Shown: positions 1-8,214, counted from the stretch's first letter. The stretch is 64,000 nucleotides of DNA from an uncultured Bacteroidales bacterium (GCA_934692905.1 CAKUUM010000001.1:41716-105715), one strand, 5' to 3'. Notes: a model not told the origin generated them from the sequence alone. Program-made: numbers and translations.

Positions 1-323
1 GTGAAGTGCTTGCCGTAGGGCTTCAGTATCTCGTTCACACGTTGCCCGATGATACCGGGTTGCAGCGTAATGGTCTGATTATCTTTGCCTAAACTGTATT
101 TCTCCCACTTCTTGCCGCATACCACCAGCAGGCTGTCGCTTATCGCCTGCCCGCTCAGACTGGTGCCTGCCGCACGGAACGTGACATGCTTGCCCTCTTT
201 GTGCGCACGCCGCATAATGGCTTGCACGTCCTCCTCGGTGGCGGGGTGCAGCACCTCTTCAGGAATCAGGCGGTAGAAACCCGCGTCCGTTCCCCACGCT
301 AAACGCTCAATATATCGTTTCAT
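1..323 (-). CDS. FAD-linked oxidase / D-lactate dehydrogenase-like protein, N-terminal part
   Basis: Only the first 107 residues are in the window; the rest runs off the left edge. The translation starts MKRYIERLAWGTDAGFYR and contains VTFRAAGTSLSGQAISD, the nucleotide-binding signature of PCMH-type FAD-binding domains (GlcD/DLD family). In Bacteroidetes such N-termini usually belong to long proteins of about 900 residues that fuse an FAD domain to an iron-sulfur domain and oxidise 2-hydroxy acids such as lactate; whether this one has the Fe-S part cannot be seen. The ATG at 321-323 is the first in frame and gives the usual short lead before the FAD domain. The substrate is not determinable from this fragment. 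Confidence 0.8.
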   Translation of the reverse strand, partial: MKRYIERLAWGTDAGFYRLIPEEVLHPATEEDVQAIMRRAHKEGKHVTFRAAGTSLSGQAISDSLLVVCGKKWEKYSLGKDNQTITLQPGIIGQRVNEILKPYGKHF

Positions 324-405
324 TCTTGTCTTTCCGCGGCAGTCCCGCGAAACTTTATTCACAATCTTTCTTTTTTACACCCAAACCGCCTCAACCGCCC
401 CCCGC

Positions 406-512
406 TAGACCCGCGATAGACCCCCGAGAAGCCCTCGACACAATCTCGTGTCAAGAATAGGTGATTCAGCAAGGGATACGCAAGGGATGAGCAAGGGATA
501 GGCAACCCATAT
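406..512 (+). repeat. Two adjacent 11-bp unit arrays (GACCCGCGA type, then GCAAGGGATA type)
   Basis: Positions 406-438 read as three consecutive 11-bp units (TAGACCCGCGA, TAGACCCCCGA, GAAGCCCTCGA). After a short linker containing CTCGTGTCAA, positions 469-512 read as four more 11-bp units (GCAAGGGATAC, GCAAGGGATGA, GCAAGGGATAG, GCAACCCATAT). The same pair of families in the same order recurs at 19713-19882 and, on the other strand, at 4535-4888. The array fills the spacer between namZ and the FAD-oxidase gene. No ORF of note overlaps it. Confidence 0.8.
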
Positions 513-520
513 CCACTCTG

Positions 521-594
521 TTAGCCCCCTCTTTCTCGGGGTCCCCATAAGCCCGATAGGGTGAAATGGGGTGAACTTGAGGGGGCAGGGGGAG
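521..594 (-). repeat. GC-rich palindromic element, full-length copy directly after namZ stop
   Basis: On the minus strand this begins three bases after the namZ stop codon with ACTCCCCCTGCCCCCTCAAG and ends with GAGAAAGAGGGGG, so its ends can pair. It aligns along about 72 bp with the copy after the ftsI stop (32029-32100). It could double as a transcript-end hairpin for namZ, but no T-run follows. Confidence 0.7.
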
Positions 595-597
595 TCT

Positions 598-1851
598 TTA
601 ATATAGGTAATACTTGCTTGACGCCTCCCTGTATGTCTCCACGTCCTTGTACCAATAATCCTGTACGTCCTCCCAGCGGTACCGTTGCCCGAACATCTCA
701 CGAATCTTGTTGGTGCCGCACACTTTGTCGAACATGCCGAAGCGACTTTGGTCGCACAGGCTTAACCAGTCCTTGTCGGGGTACAACCGCATAAGTTCTT
801 GAACGATAAGGAATTGCACCTCGCTCAATCGCGCTTTCTCATAATCCATGATGTGAATCTGCACGCCCTGAATCTGCTCGCCTTTGAACACGCTGTAGTA
901 GGGCTTGTAGTAAATCGGACGGAAATACAGCCCGGGCAAATCCAAGGCATTCATAGCGTCCGCGAGGCTGTCGGCGTTAATCCACGGCGCGCCCATCAAC
1001 TCGAAAGGCAGCGTGTAGCCCACGCCGATGTTCACGTACCCGAACTCGCCGAAGATGCCCGTCACGGGATAGAAAAGCGCGGTCTTACCCTGCGGCACAT
1101 GGGGCGAAGCCACTACCCATTCCAAACCCGTCTCATCCCATGTCATGTCGCGGGTCCAGCCCTCCATTGGCACCACCGTCAGGCGGCACGGGTGCTCGGC
1201 TTGCGCATTCAGGTACAATGCCAACTCGCCGGGCGTCTGACCATATATATAAGGTATCTTGAACTGGCTGACGAACGACACATAGCCGTCCTCCACCAGA
1301 TTGCCTTCTATCTTGTTGCCCCCCAGCGGGTTCGGGCGGTCCAATACCACCAGTTCCTTGTCGTATTCGGCGCACGCCTCCATCAGCATGCCCATCGTGG
1401 AGATATACGTGAAACTGCGGCAACCGATGTCCTGAATATCATACACCATCACGTCTATCTCGTCCATCATTTCCTTTGTCGGCTTGCGCGTAGCCCCATA
1501 CAGCGAGTACATGCGCAGTCCGGTGCGCTTATCTGTCTCATTACCAACATGATCGCCCGCATGCACGTTGCCTCTTACGCCATGTTCGGGACCATACAAC
1601 GCTACTAAGTTCACATTCTCTGCCTGCCACAGGATATCAATGGTCGAATGCATCTGCAGGTCCACGCCTGTGGGGTTGGTACACAGCCCGACACGCTTGC
1701 CTTCCAATGGTGCAAAGTTCTGACTTTTAAGCACTTCTATTCCGGGACGTACCACTGACTTTGCAGCAACCTGCTTGCTGCACCCCGTCATACCCATCGC
1801 CCACGACAGGCATACCGTCAAACTGACCAATACAACTGATTTTTTACTCAT
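598..1851 (-). CDS. namZ: Exo-beta-N-acetylmuramidase NamZ (DUF1343) lipoprotein
   Basis: A 417-residue protein of the DUF1343 family, now known as NamZ / GH171, which removes terminal MurNAc from peptidoglycan fragments for recycling. Family motifs visible include RVGLCTNPTGVD, YGPEHGVRG, DVMVYDIQDIGCRSFTYISTM and DRPNPLGG. The start was placed at the ATG at 1849-1851 rather than further upstream because it gives a lipoprotein signal peptide with lipobox MTGC (Cys24) and sits just downstream of a promoter. It stands alone, divergent from tRNA-Ser. Expected location is the periplasm, anchored to a membrane. The last codon runs straight into a palindromic repeat. The family assignment is firm; the enzymatic role follows from characterised relatives. 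Confidence 0.9.
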   Translation of the reverse strand: MSKKSVVLVSLTVCLSWAMGMTGCSKQVAAKSVVRPGIEVLKSQNFAPLEGKRVGLCTNPTGVDLQMHSTIDILWQAENVNLVALYGPEHGVRGNVHAGDHVGNETDKRTGLRMYSLYGATRKPTKEMMDEIDVMVYDIQDIGCRSFTYISTMGMLMEACAEYDKELVVLDRPNPLGGNKIEGNLVEDGYVSFVSQFKIPYIYGQTPGELALYLNAQAEHPCRLTVVPMEGWTRDMTWDETGLEWVVASPHVPQGKTALFYPVTGIFGEFGYVNIGVGYTLPFELMGAPWINADSLADAMNALDLPGLYFRPIYYKPYYSVFKGEQIQGVQIHIMDYEKARLSEVQFLIVQELMRLYPDKDWLSLCDQSRFGMFDKVCGTNKIREMFGQRYRWEDVQDYWYKDVETYREASSKYYLY

Positions 1852-1872
1852 ATATTTCTGATGATTAGACCG

Positions 1873-1904
1873 CAAAGTTACGAAAAAAGCGTGATGTGTA
1901 CAAT
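1873..1904 (-). promoter_or_regulatory. Bacteroidetes-type promoter for namZ
   Basis: On the minus strand the -7 box is TAACTTTG (1880-1873) and the -33 box is ATTG (1904-1901), 20 bp apart. It lies 22 bp upstream of the chosen namZ start and just upstream of the opposing tRNA-Ser promoter. Confidence 0.6.
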
Positions 1905-1918
1905 TTTTCTTGAATTTA

Positions 1919-1950
1919 TTTGCACAATCCAAATTAAAGCAGTACTTTTG
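1919..1950 (+). promoter_or_regulatory. Promoter of tRNA-Ser
   Basis: TTTG at 1919-1922 and TACTTTTG at 1943-1950, spacer 20 bp, matching the Bacteroidetes -33/-7 pattern. About 70 nt of leader precede the tRNA. Confidence 0.7.
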
Positions 1951-2026
1951 CACCCGCTTTCAGGATTGGGACAGCACGCTTATGCGCTCCCGATTAACTC
2001 ATGTAGCACAACGCGTCACGACGCGA

Positions 2027-2113
<87 letters not shown>

Positions 2114-2133
2114 CAAAATAACCGTTTCATAGC

Positions 2134-2183
2134 AAACGCCTGACTGATAGTCAATACATCAGTCAGGCGTTTCTTTTATTTCC
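2134..2183 (+). terminator. Rho-independent terminator after tRNA-Ser
   Basis: A perfect 15-bp stem, AAACGCCTGACTGAT at 2134-2148 with its complement at 2158-2172, followed by a T-rich tract (TTCTTTTATTT). It may also end ribF transcripts coming from the right, although the T-tract on that side is poor. Confidence 0.85.
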
Positions 2184-2240
2184 CGTATTCATGAGAATTA
2201 TCACCCGCTTTCATGGGAAAGCCCATCGCATTGCATTCCG

Positions 2241-3311
2241 TCAGTCCAAGGCATGCATGTCAGGGAAAGCAGTACGGAGGTCGGAGCGGATTTGAGTAGT
2301 AAGAGCTGCCAAAGAGGAGAAACGATGCTCGGGACGGATAAAACGTTGGAAATGAATGGTTAAAGTATGGTCGTACAAAGAACCCGAAAAGTCTAGCAAA
2401 TGGGCTTCGACTGTGGTGCGGGTGTTGCCGACAGTGGGATTGGTACCGATATTGACAATCGCATTTTGCCTATTACCACACTCATTTATACCGCGGACGA
2501 GGGCATCCGCGTCCCCGGAGAGACTCCCAATAACCCCACTCGAAAAGGAAAGGAGACTCCCCCTAACCCCCTCAGAGAGGGGGGATGAAGTTTGTATAGG
2601 ATATATGGTTGGTTGCTCTATATCTTGAATATCTACGGTGGCGGAGTACACGCCAGAAAGGGGAAGGAGTTTGGACGGGGAGTAGGAGATATTGGCAGTG
2701 GGAAAGCCAAGAGTGCTGCCGATGCCGTTACCGTGAACGACCACACCCGAGATGGCATACGGATAGCCAAGAAGGCGGTTGGCATCCTCTATCCGTCCCT
2801 GCTCGATAAGGTGACGGATACGTGAGGAACTGACCGGCAACCCTTCGTCCAAACACTCCGTAGCATGGTGCACTTGCAGTCCGACGCGGGCGGCAAGGCG
2901 TTGATAGTCTGCGAAATCCGTCAGACGGTCGGAGCCAAAGCGATGGTCATAACCCATAAGAAGCGTTTGCACACCGTCCTCATCGTGAAGGCGGTGCATG
3001 AAATCCTCGGCGGTGAGGTGCTGCACCTCGCGGAACTCCAGAAGCCGAACCTCTGCAAAGCGTTGCAACATGACCACACGCTCCTCCAAGGTGGTGAGCA
3101 TGGCGGGTGCCTGTCCGCGGAGCACCTCCAGCGGGTGCTGACGGAACGTGTAGATGACAGGCTGCAAGCCCTCGGCACGAGCCAAGGACTGCAGTTGCTC
3201 AAAGAGAAGGCGATGTCCGCGATGGACACCGTCAAAGACGCCTATGGTCGCTACTGTTGCTATAGTTTGATATAGATTTTCTTGCGGTAGAGGATATGAG
3301 CGATAAGCCAC
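2241..3311 (-). CDS. ribF: Bifunctional riboflavin kinase / FAD synthetase
   Basis: Converts riboflavin to FMN and then FAD. The N-terminal FAD synthetase domain shows ATIGVFDGVHRGHR (residues 21-34), LLMGYDHRFG and SSSRIRHLI. The C-terminal kinase domain has GNGIGSTLGFPTANI (about 194-208) and AIVNIGTNPTVG. At 356 residues it is about 45 longer than usual. The extra part is at about residues 228-282, between VYSATVDIQ and AIVNIGTNPT, where the family has a short loop, and it is encoded by palindromic repeat DNA (2521-2590). The reading frame stays open and both flanking domains look intact, so the gene is probably functional. Its start overlaps the end of the upstream DUF5009 gene by 52 nt in a different frame, so the two are likely cotranscribed. 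Confidence 0.95.
   Translation of the reverse strand: MAYRSYPLPQENLYQTIATVATIGVFDGVHRGHRLLFEQLQSLARAEGLQPVIYTFRQHPLEVLRGQAPAMLTTLEERVVMLQRFAEVRLLEFREVQHLTAEDFMHRLHDEDGVQTLLMGYDHRFGSDRLTDFADYQRLAARVGLQVHHATECLDEGLPVSSSRIRHLIEQGRIEDANRLLGYPYAISGVVVHGNGIGSTLGFPTANISYSPSKLLPLSGVYSATVDIQDIEQPTIYPIQTSSPLSEGVRGSLLSFSSGVIGSLSGDADALVRGINECGNRQNAIVNIGTNPTVGNTRTTVEAHLLDFSGSLYDHTLTIHFQRFIRPEHRFSSLAALTTQIRSDLRTAFPDMHALD
2521..2590. repeat. Palindromic GC-rich repeat, in frame inside ribF
   Basis: Contains GACTCCCCCTAACCCCCTC followed by AGAGAGGGGGGA, a hairpin-forming unit, plus a degenerate second copy just before it (ACTCCCAATAACCCCACTC). It matches the repeats in murE, lpxB and rsmH and those after namZ and ftsI. 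It encodes most of the extra segment of RibF without breaking the frame. Confidence 0.75.
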
Positions 3312-4483
3312 AGGACAAGGATGAGGCTGAGGGCTGATGCCAAAGAGCCGCCCGTGTCACCGAAGAGGGGTTGCATACATACCTTGTACCAGAAACTCCA
3401 CACATTGTATGTCTCCTCGTGGAACGTGAAACGGATATTGTTCATCGTGTTCACGAAGATGGCACTCAAACAGAATATGAAGAGCGGGTTTACGCCAAAA
3501 CACTCGAAGAACTTGTACCAGCGGTTCGCAAAGCCGTGTTGGAAGCGTTGCAAGCGTGTGGCAGGCTCTACGGAATTGAGTTCGGGGAGACGTATATCGA
3601 GAATCCAAATCAAGATACCAAGCAGCAGAGAAGCAAGTCCGCAGGTTACAAAGACATACGATGCCGACCACATGCTCTTGTTGATGGGATACGCGTAGTC
3701 AAGGCAGAAGCCGAAAAGGAGCATGACAGCCCCTGCGAGGAGGACGCGGGTGACCTTGTCCCAGTTGTCGTGGCAGTGCATGATGAGCCGTCCGACCCAT
3801 ACGCCAATCAAGGCGTGCGCCACGGCGGGGATGGTGGAGAGGATGCCTTCGGGATCGAAAGGTATGCCGCCGAGGTGGTAGATATGGTTGTCGCCCAACA
3901 CGAGGAGGTCCACGACGGACTCCATGTTGGCTTCGTTGAGTTCAAAACTGTTGGTCACACTCTGCAGGATACAATAGACGACGAGCAGCCCGAGCGACAC
4001 CCACAGGCAGTTGCGGGGTTTGCACGTCAGCATGAGCAAGGTGCCGAAGATTGTGATAAGTCCCAGGCGCGGGAAGACGCCGAGAAAACGCAGATGTTCA
4101 ATAGGATAGTACCAGATTGCGTAGGCGAAAGTGTGGTCGGTCGTGATTTGACGCATGAACATGCCGTACCAACTGAGCGCCCAGCCGATGAGGATAATCA
4201 ACAGACCGCGCGTGAAGAGTTTGGAGAATGTCTTGAGGTTGAGTTCGTAGTTGAACTTCCCATACGAGATGTACATCGCGATTCCCATACAGAATACGAA
4301 AAAGGGAAAGACGAGGTCGGTAGGGGTGCAGCCGTTCCATGCCGCATGTCGCAGCGGGGCATAGATGTGCGACCACGTGCCCGGGTTGTTGACAAGAATC
4401 ATCCCTGCGATGGTGATACCGCGCAAAACGTCCAACGAGAGAAGACGCTTCTTTGGCTTTGCAGCCGTGTTGGTTTGGGACAT
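3260..4483 (-). CDS. DUF5009 / HGSNAT-like acyltransferase, multi-pass membrane protein
   Basis: A 407-residue membrane protein starting MSQTNTAAKPKKRLLSLDVL. The segment LDVLRGITIAGMILVNNPG followed by RHAAWNGCTPTDLVFPFFVF is the signature of DUF5009 / heparan-alpha-glucosaminide N-acetyltransferase-like proteins, which move acetyl groups across the membrane onto sugars. About ten further hydrophobic segments follow. In human HGSNAT the His in the equivalent of LRHAAWNG is the acetyl-carrying residue; I infer the same here. The ATG at 4481-4483 was chosen over an in-frame ATG at 4558 because the latter lies in repeat-rich spacer DNA. The 3' end overlaps ribF by 52 nt. The acceptor sugar is unknown. 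Confidence 0.85.
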   Translation of the reverse strand: MSQTNTAAKPKKRLLSLDVLRGITIAGMILVNNPGTWSHIYAPLRHAAWNGCTPTDLVFPFFVFCMGIAMYISYGKFNYELNLKTFSKLFTRGLLIILIGWALSWYGMFMRQITTDHTFAYAIWYYPIEHLRFLGVFPRLGLITIFGTLLMLTCKPRNCLWVSLGLLVVYCILQSVTNSFELNEANMESVVDLLVLGDNHIYHLGGIPFDPEGILSTIPAVAHALIGVWVGRLIMHCHDNWDKVTRVLLAGAVMLLFGFCLDYAYPINKSMWSASYVFVTCGLASLLLGILIWILDIRLPELNSVEPATRLQRFQHGFANRWYKFFECFGVNPLFIFCLSAIFVNTMNNIRFTFHEETYNVWSFWYKVCMQPLFGDTGGSLASALSLILVLWLIAHILYRKKIYIKL

Positions 4484-4534
4484 AATATTGTTGTTTATTA
4501 AATTAAGTGAATGTATTATACGGGGTCGGCAAGG

Positions 4535-5054
4535 GTAGCCTATCCCTTGCGCATCCATTGCATATCCCTTGCTGAATGGTTGCCGTTTGAAAGGGCGGTT
4601 ACAGGAGCATGGCGCGGGGATGACACGAAGGAAATGTTAAAATAATGGAACATATAATTACCATATCATTAGCCATTAATTGCGGGGGACGGGGATGTCG
4701 TTGAGGTCAAAAACGTTCAACAATAAGCCAACAACCACTCAACAACTATCCAAGAACCTTTCGTACCCCCATTGAAATACCTTTTATTCTCCATTAAAGC
4801 CCATGCAGAACCATTAAAAAACAGAGTTTGCGCGAGAGGGGATATATCGCGGGTCTATCGGGAGTCTGTCGCGAGTGTATCGCGGGTCGGCTACCTGACG
4901 ACGCGAGCCGATAAGGAGTTCTACTCTGCCCACAGGGCATCGTCATCGCTACGGCACTCAGTATGTTGCGCACACCTTCCTTACGCTTCACGTCCCTAAA
5001 CAATTTTCCAACCAATTCCCTGCCCTTTCCCTGATGTTGCCCTGATGTTTCCCC
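4535..5054. repeat. Spacer filled with several 11-bp unit arrays; no gene seen
   Basis: The 600-bp gap upstream of the DUF5009 gene has no convincing ORF. It holds four arrays: 4535-4575, GCAAGGGATA family on the minus strand; 4637-4690, degenerate TAATTACCAT family; 4845-4888, four exact 11-bp units on the GACCCGCGATA theme (plus strand TATCGCGGGTC, TATCGGGAGTC, TGTCGCGAGTG, TATCGCGGGTC); and 5000-5054, five 11-bp units ending in CCT or CCC (for example GCCCTTTCCCT, GATGTTGCCCT). Between 4690 and 4845 there is AT-rich sequence with CATTAAAG-type motifs. Confidence 0.75.
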
Positions 5055-5092
5055 AACAGGACAACGCCACATCGCGGGCACGAGACCGCATG

Positions 5093-5137
5093 GGATTAAA
5101 CAAAATAAGGCTGCCCAATGGTATATCGGACAGCCTC
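5093..5137 (-). terminator. Terminator of the rplM-rpsI-rpsB-tsf operon
   Basis: On the minus strand AGGCTGTCC (5136-5128) pairs with GGGCAGCCT (5116-5108), one mismatch, followed by TATTTTGTTT. It lies just past the tsf stop. Confidence 0.8.
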
Positions 5138-5152
5138 ATTCGGTATAGCGGA

Positions 5153-6145
5153 TTACTCCTCGTTGAGGGTGACGCGCTTGAAGTCGGTGATGGTGACGTT
5201 GTTCTTCTTGAGGACATCCTTGACGAGTTCTTTGGACTCGCTCATGATGTAAGCCTGCTCAACGAGCGTGCTCTCCTTGAGGAACTTGCCGAGACGACCT
5301 TGCGCAATCATCTCAATCTTCTTCATATTGAGTTGAGCCTCAGCCTCTGCGGGAACGGTAGCGCGGATGTCGCGTGCCTGCTGTGCCTGCTCGGGTGTGA
5401 GCCAGCCCTTGGCGGTGTTGGACTCGATGTGCTCTTCGCTGTCAGCGTGTGCGGGGTTGATGCCTGCCTTGCGGAGAGCGTTCTCCACAGCCTTGGCAAT
5501 CTCGTCCTGCTTGGTCTTGTCAACAGCCACTGCGAGTTCGTGGTCCTTCACCTCTTGTGCCACATGGTCAGCGTCGAGGGCGATAGGAGCCATGGAAGCG
5601 ACCTGCATGGAGATGCCGTGAACGGTGGTCTGGTCAGCGTCAGCCGAGTCAGCGCCCACGAGGGCAGACAGTTTGTTGCCGAGGTGGTTGTAAGCGTCCA
5701 CTTTGGGGGCAGCGAGGAAGACATAGTCGGAAAGTTCCATCTTCTCGCCCGTAACGCCGGAACGCTCTGTAACGAGGTCATTGACAGTCAGTTTGCCGTC
5801 CACAACGGTGTTCTTGAGCGCCTCGATGTCAGCAGGACGTTGGTCCATAGCGATGTCGAGGATGAGTTTGACCATAGCCACGAAGTCAGCGTTCTTAGCC
5901 ACGAAGTCGGTCTCGCACTTCACAGCCACGATAGCGCCGTAGCCGTTCTCGGCACGCCCGAGAACACACCCCTCGGAAGCCTCGCGGTCGCTACGCTTGG
6001 CGGCAATAGCCTGACCGCGTTTGCGAAGGAGGTCGCGAGCAATCTCGAAATCGCCGTTGGCCTCTTCGAGGGCTTTCTTGACGTCCATCATACCTGCGCC
6101 CGTAAGGTCACGCAGTTTTTTGATATCTGCTAATGTAACAGCCAT
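5153..6145 (-). CDS. tsf: Translation elongation factor Ts
   Basis: Nucleotide exchange factor for EF-Tu. The N-terminal UBA-like domain reads LADIKKLRDLTGAGMMDVKK (residues 5-24). The EF-Tu-contacting motif KCETDFVAKN lies at about residues 75-84. Its 330 residues match the long form found in Bacteroidetes rather than the 283-residue E. coli protein. It is the last gene of the ribosomal operon, 92 bp after rpsB and followed by a terminator. Confidence 0.97.
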   Translation of the reverse strand: MAVTLADIKKLRDLTGAGMMDVKKALEEANGDFEIARDLLRKRGQAIAAKRSDREASEGCVLGRAENGYGAIVAVKCETDFVAKNADFVAMVKLILDIAMDQRPADIEALKNTVVDGKLTVNDLVTERSGVTGEKMELSDYVFLAAPKVDAYNHLGNKLSALVGADSADADQTTVHGISMQVASMAPIALDADHVAQEVKDHELAVAVDKTKQDEIAKAVENALRKAGINPAHADSEEHIESNTAKGWLTPEQAQQARDIRATVPAEAEAQLNMKKIEMIAQGRLGKFLKESTLVEQAYIMSESKELVKDVLKKNNVTITDFKRVTLNEE

Positions 6146-6237
6146 AATTATTTACGATTTAGTTATTTACGATGTACGATTTTTGCATAGTCGGATGCCA
6201 GCGAACCGGCACCCGATTGTTGTATTCTGTACGAACC

Positions 6238-7080
6238 TTATTCAGCCTTGGGCTCTTCAGCAGGTGCCTCGGTAGCGGCTACCTTCTCGGCATCAGCCTT
6301 GGGAGCAGCCTTGCGCACGCGCTGGCGACGCTCTTTGGGTTGGGGAGCCTCTTCTGCAGCCTGTGCCTGAGCAGCCTCTTCGTCAGCCTTCTCCACCTTG
6401 CGTTCCTCAAGACCTTCCTTGATAGCCTCGCATACGGCGTTGAGAATCACCTCGATAGACTTGGTGGCATCATCGTTGGCAGGGATAACGTAGTCGATAG
6501 AATTCGGGTCGGAGTTGGTGTCCACGATACCGAAAACAGGGATCCCCAAACGGTTAGCCTCTGCCACAGCAATATGCTCTTTCATCACGTCAACAACAAA
6601 GAGCGCGCTCGGGAGACGGGTAAGGTCGGCAATAGAGCCGAGGTTCTTCTCCAGTTTCTCGCGCTGACGGGTGATTTGCAGTTTCTCACGCTTGGAAATG
6701 TTGTCGAAAGTGCCGTCGGTCATCATCTTGTCAATGGTGGTCATCTTCTTCACAGCCTTGCGGATAGTGGGGAAGTTGGTGAGCATACCGCCTGCCCAAC
6801 GCTCGGTGATGTAAGGCATACACACCTCTTGAGCCTTGAGGGCAACCACTTCCTGACCTTGTTTCTTGGTGGAAACGAAGAGGATTTTGCGACCCGACTT
6901 GGCGATAGCCTTCAGTGCCTCGGCAGCCTCATCAATCTTGATGGCGGTCTTGTTGAGGTCGATGATGTGGATACCGTTGCGCTCCATATATATATAAGGA
7001 GCCATAGCAGGATTCCACTTGCGTTTGAGGTGACCGAAATGGCAGCCAGCCTCAAGGAGTTGATCAAAATTTGTTCTCAT
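6238..7080 (-). CDS. rpsB: 30S ribosomal protein S2
   Basis: Small-subunit protein that bridges the head and body of the 30S subunit. Starts MRTNFDQLLEAGCHFGHLKRKWNP, with FVSTKKQGQEVV and the PDALFVVD-like segment LPSALFVVDVMKEHIAV. At 280 residues it has a 45-residue Ala/Glu/Lys-rich tail (from about 235) beyond the core fold; such tails are common in this phylum. A 130-bp spacer separates it from rpsI and contains no promoter I recognise, so it is probably read from the rplM promoter. Confidence 0.97.
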   Translation of the reverse strand: MRTNFDQLLEAGCHFGHLKRKWNPAMAPYIYMERNGIHIIDLNKTAIKIDEAAEALKAIAKSGRKILFVSTKKQGQEVVALKAQEVCMPYITERWAGGMLTNFPTIRKAVKKMTTIDKMMTDGTFDNISKREKLQITRQREKLEKNLGSIADLTRLPSALFVVDVMKEHIAVAEANRLGIPVFGIVDTNSDPNSIDYVIPANDDATKSIEVILNAVCEAIKEGLEERKVEKADEEAAQAQAAEEAPQPKERRQRVRKAAPKADAEKVAATEAPAEEPKAE

Positions 7081-7210
7081 TTTGTTTGATTAGTTTGAAT
7101 TATTTGATATAATTTGTCCGTACCTCCCTCAAGCCGCAGAGAAACGCGGGAGAGAAGAACAGCAGAGTAATCCGCACCCTTTTCCAGGCGCGGAGTCTCC
7201 ACCGTTTGGA

Positions 7211-7597
7211 TTAACGTTTACTGAACTGGAAGTGCTTGCGAGCCTTGGGCTGACCGGGTTTCTTACGCTCAACCTCACGGGCGTCACGGGTCATGAAGCC
7301 TTCAGCCTTGAGAGCAGCCTTGTCTTCGGGGTTCATCTTCACCAACGCACGTGCGATAGCCAGACGCAGCGCCTCTGCCTGCCCCTTGAAACCGCCACCG
7401 TCGAGGTTCACCTTGATATCATACTTCTCAGCCACACCCAGTTTGTTAAGCGGTTGCTTAACAATGTATTGGAGGATAGGACTCGGGAAGTAAACCTCCA
7501 AATCACGACCGTTGACAGTGATTTTGCCGGTACCTTCTTGTGCATAAACGCGAGCAACTGCTGCTTTACGACGACCTAATGCATTAATCATTTCCAT
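7211..7597 (-). CDS. rpsI: 30S ribosomal protein S9
   Basis: A 128-residue protein with the S9 core (NALGRRKAAVARV at the start, GGGFKGQAEALRLAIARAL) and the conserved C-terminal tail ending KHFQFSKR, which reaches into the ribosomal P site. Starts 8 bp after the rplM stop, in the order rplM-rpsI conserved across most bacteria. Confidence 0.98.
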   Translation of the reverse strand: MEMINALGRRKAAVARVYAQEGTGKITVNGRDLEVYFPSPILQYIVKQPLNKLGVAEKYDIKVNLDGGGFKGQAEALRLAIARALVKMNPEDKAALKAEGFMTRDAREVERKKPGQPKARKHFQFSKR

Positions 7598-7605
7598 ATC
7601 TCCAA

Positions 7606-8061
7606 TTATTTAAGTGTGTTGATGTCAAGTTGTTTGGGTTGCTGTGCCTGCATGTTGTACTCAGCACCTGCGAAGACGTAGAGGTTGTCGATGAGTTTGC
7701 GGCCAAGACGGTTCTTGGGGAGCATACCCTTAACAACCTTGATAATAAGGTGATCTGCACCTTTAGCCAGCAGTTGTGCGGGCGTCATCTCGCGCTGACC
7801 GCCAGGGAAACCCGTGTAGCGGATATAGATGCGGTCGTTCCATTTGTTGCCAGTGAGTTGCACTTTGTCAGCATTGATAATGATGACATTGTCGCCACAA
7901 TCCACGTTGGGAGTGTAGTTAGGTTTGTACTTGCCGCGAAGGATTTTGGCAATCTTCGAGCACATACGGCCAAGAACTTGGCCTTCAGCATCAATCACAA
8001 CCCACTCTTTCTGAGCGGTTGCCTTGTTTGCCGATACAGTCTTGTAACTTAACGTATCCAT
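7606..8061 (-). CDS. rplM: 50S ribosomal protein L13
   Basis: 151 residues with the L13 hallmarks WVVIDAEGQVLGRMCSKIA, CGDNVIIINADKVQLTGNKW and KAVKGMLPKN-like KVVKGMLPKNRLGRKL. First gene of the operon; preceded by a structured leader and a strong promoter. In E. coli L13 represses its own operon, so the leader is a candidate site for the same control here. Confidence 0.98.
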   Translation of the reverse strand: MDTLSYKTVSANKATAQKEWVVIDAEGQVLGRMCSKIAKILRGKYKPNYTPNVDCGDNVIIINADKVQLTGNKWNDRIYIRYTGFPGGQREMTPAQLLAKGADHLIIKVVKGMLPKNRLGRKLIDNLYVFAGAEYNMQAQQPKQLDINTLK

Positions 8062-8079
8062 TAGTTAGTTTGTTTTGGC

Positions 8080-8129
8080 TATGCCGACAGACGACTTTAC
8101 AGGCTCTGCGAGCCCAACTGCCCAGCATA
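8080..8129 (-). promoter_or_regulatory. Structured 5' leader of rplM, candidate autoregulatory RNA
   Basis: In the transcript TATGCTGG-CAG (8129-8118) pairs with CTG-TCGGCATA (8090-8080), enclosing a second hairpin GGCTC-GCA-GAGCC. The structure sits 19 nt before the L13 start codon. I infer a role in control by a ribosomal protein; no known leader class was recognised. Confidence 0.45.
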
Positions 8130-8182
8130 ACGATTGTTAATTAAATCTATTTACCCTTTTCGGTTTATCCCGAAAAAGTGTA

Positions 8183-8214
8183 CAAAGGTACTTCTTTTTT
8201 ATGGAGTATGCAAA
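8183..8214 (-). promoter_or_regulatory. Promoter of the rplM operon
   Basis: Minus strand TTTG (8214-8211), 20-bp spacer, TACCTTTG (8190-8183). This is a full match to the Bacteroidetes consensus and predicts a leader of about 115 nt. Confidence 0.8.

Noticed and set aside
2518..2600. Frameshift or pseudogene in ribF because of the extra segment
   Set aside because: The frame is open throughout and both catalytic domains are complete; the insert length is a multiple of three.
3371..4501. 376-codon plus-strand frame opposite the DUF5009 gene
   Set aside because: Composition and position are those of an antisense shadow; the minus strand encodes a clear membrane protein.
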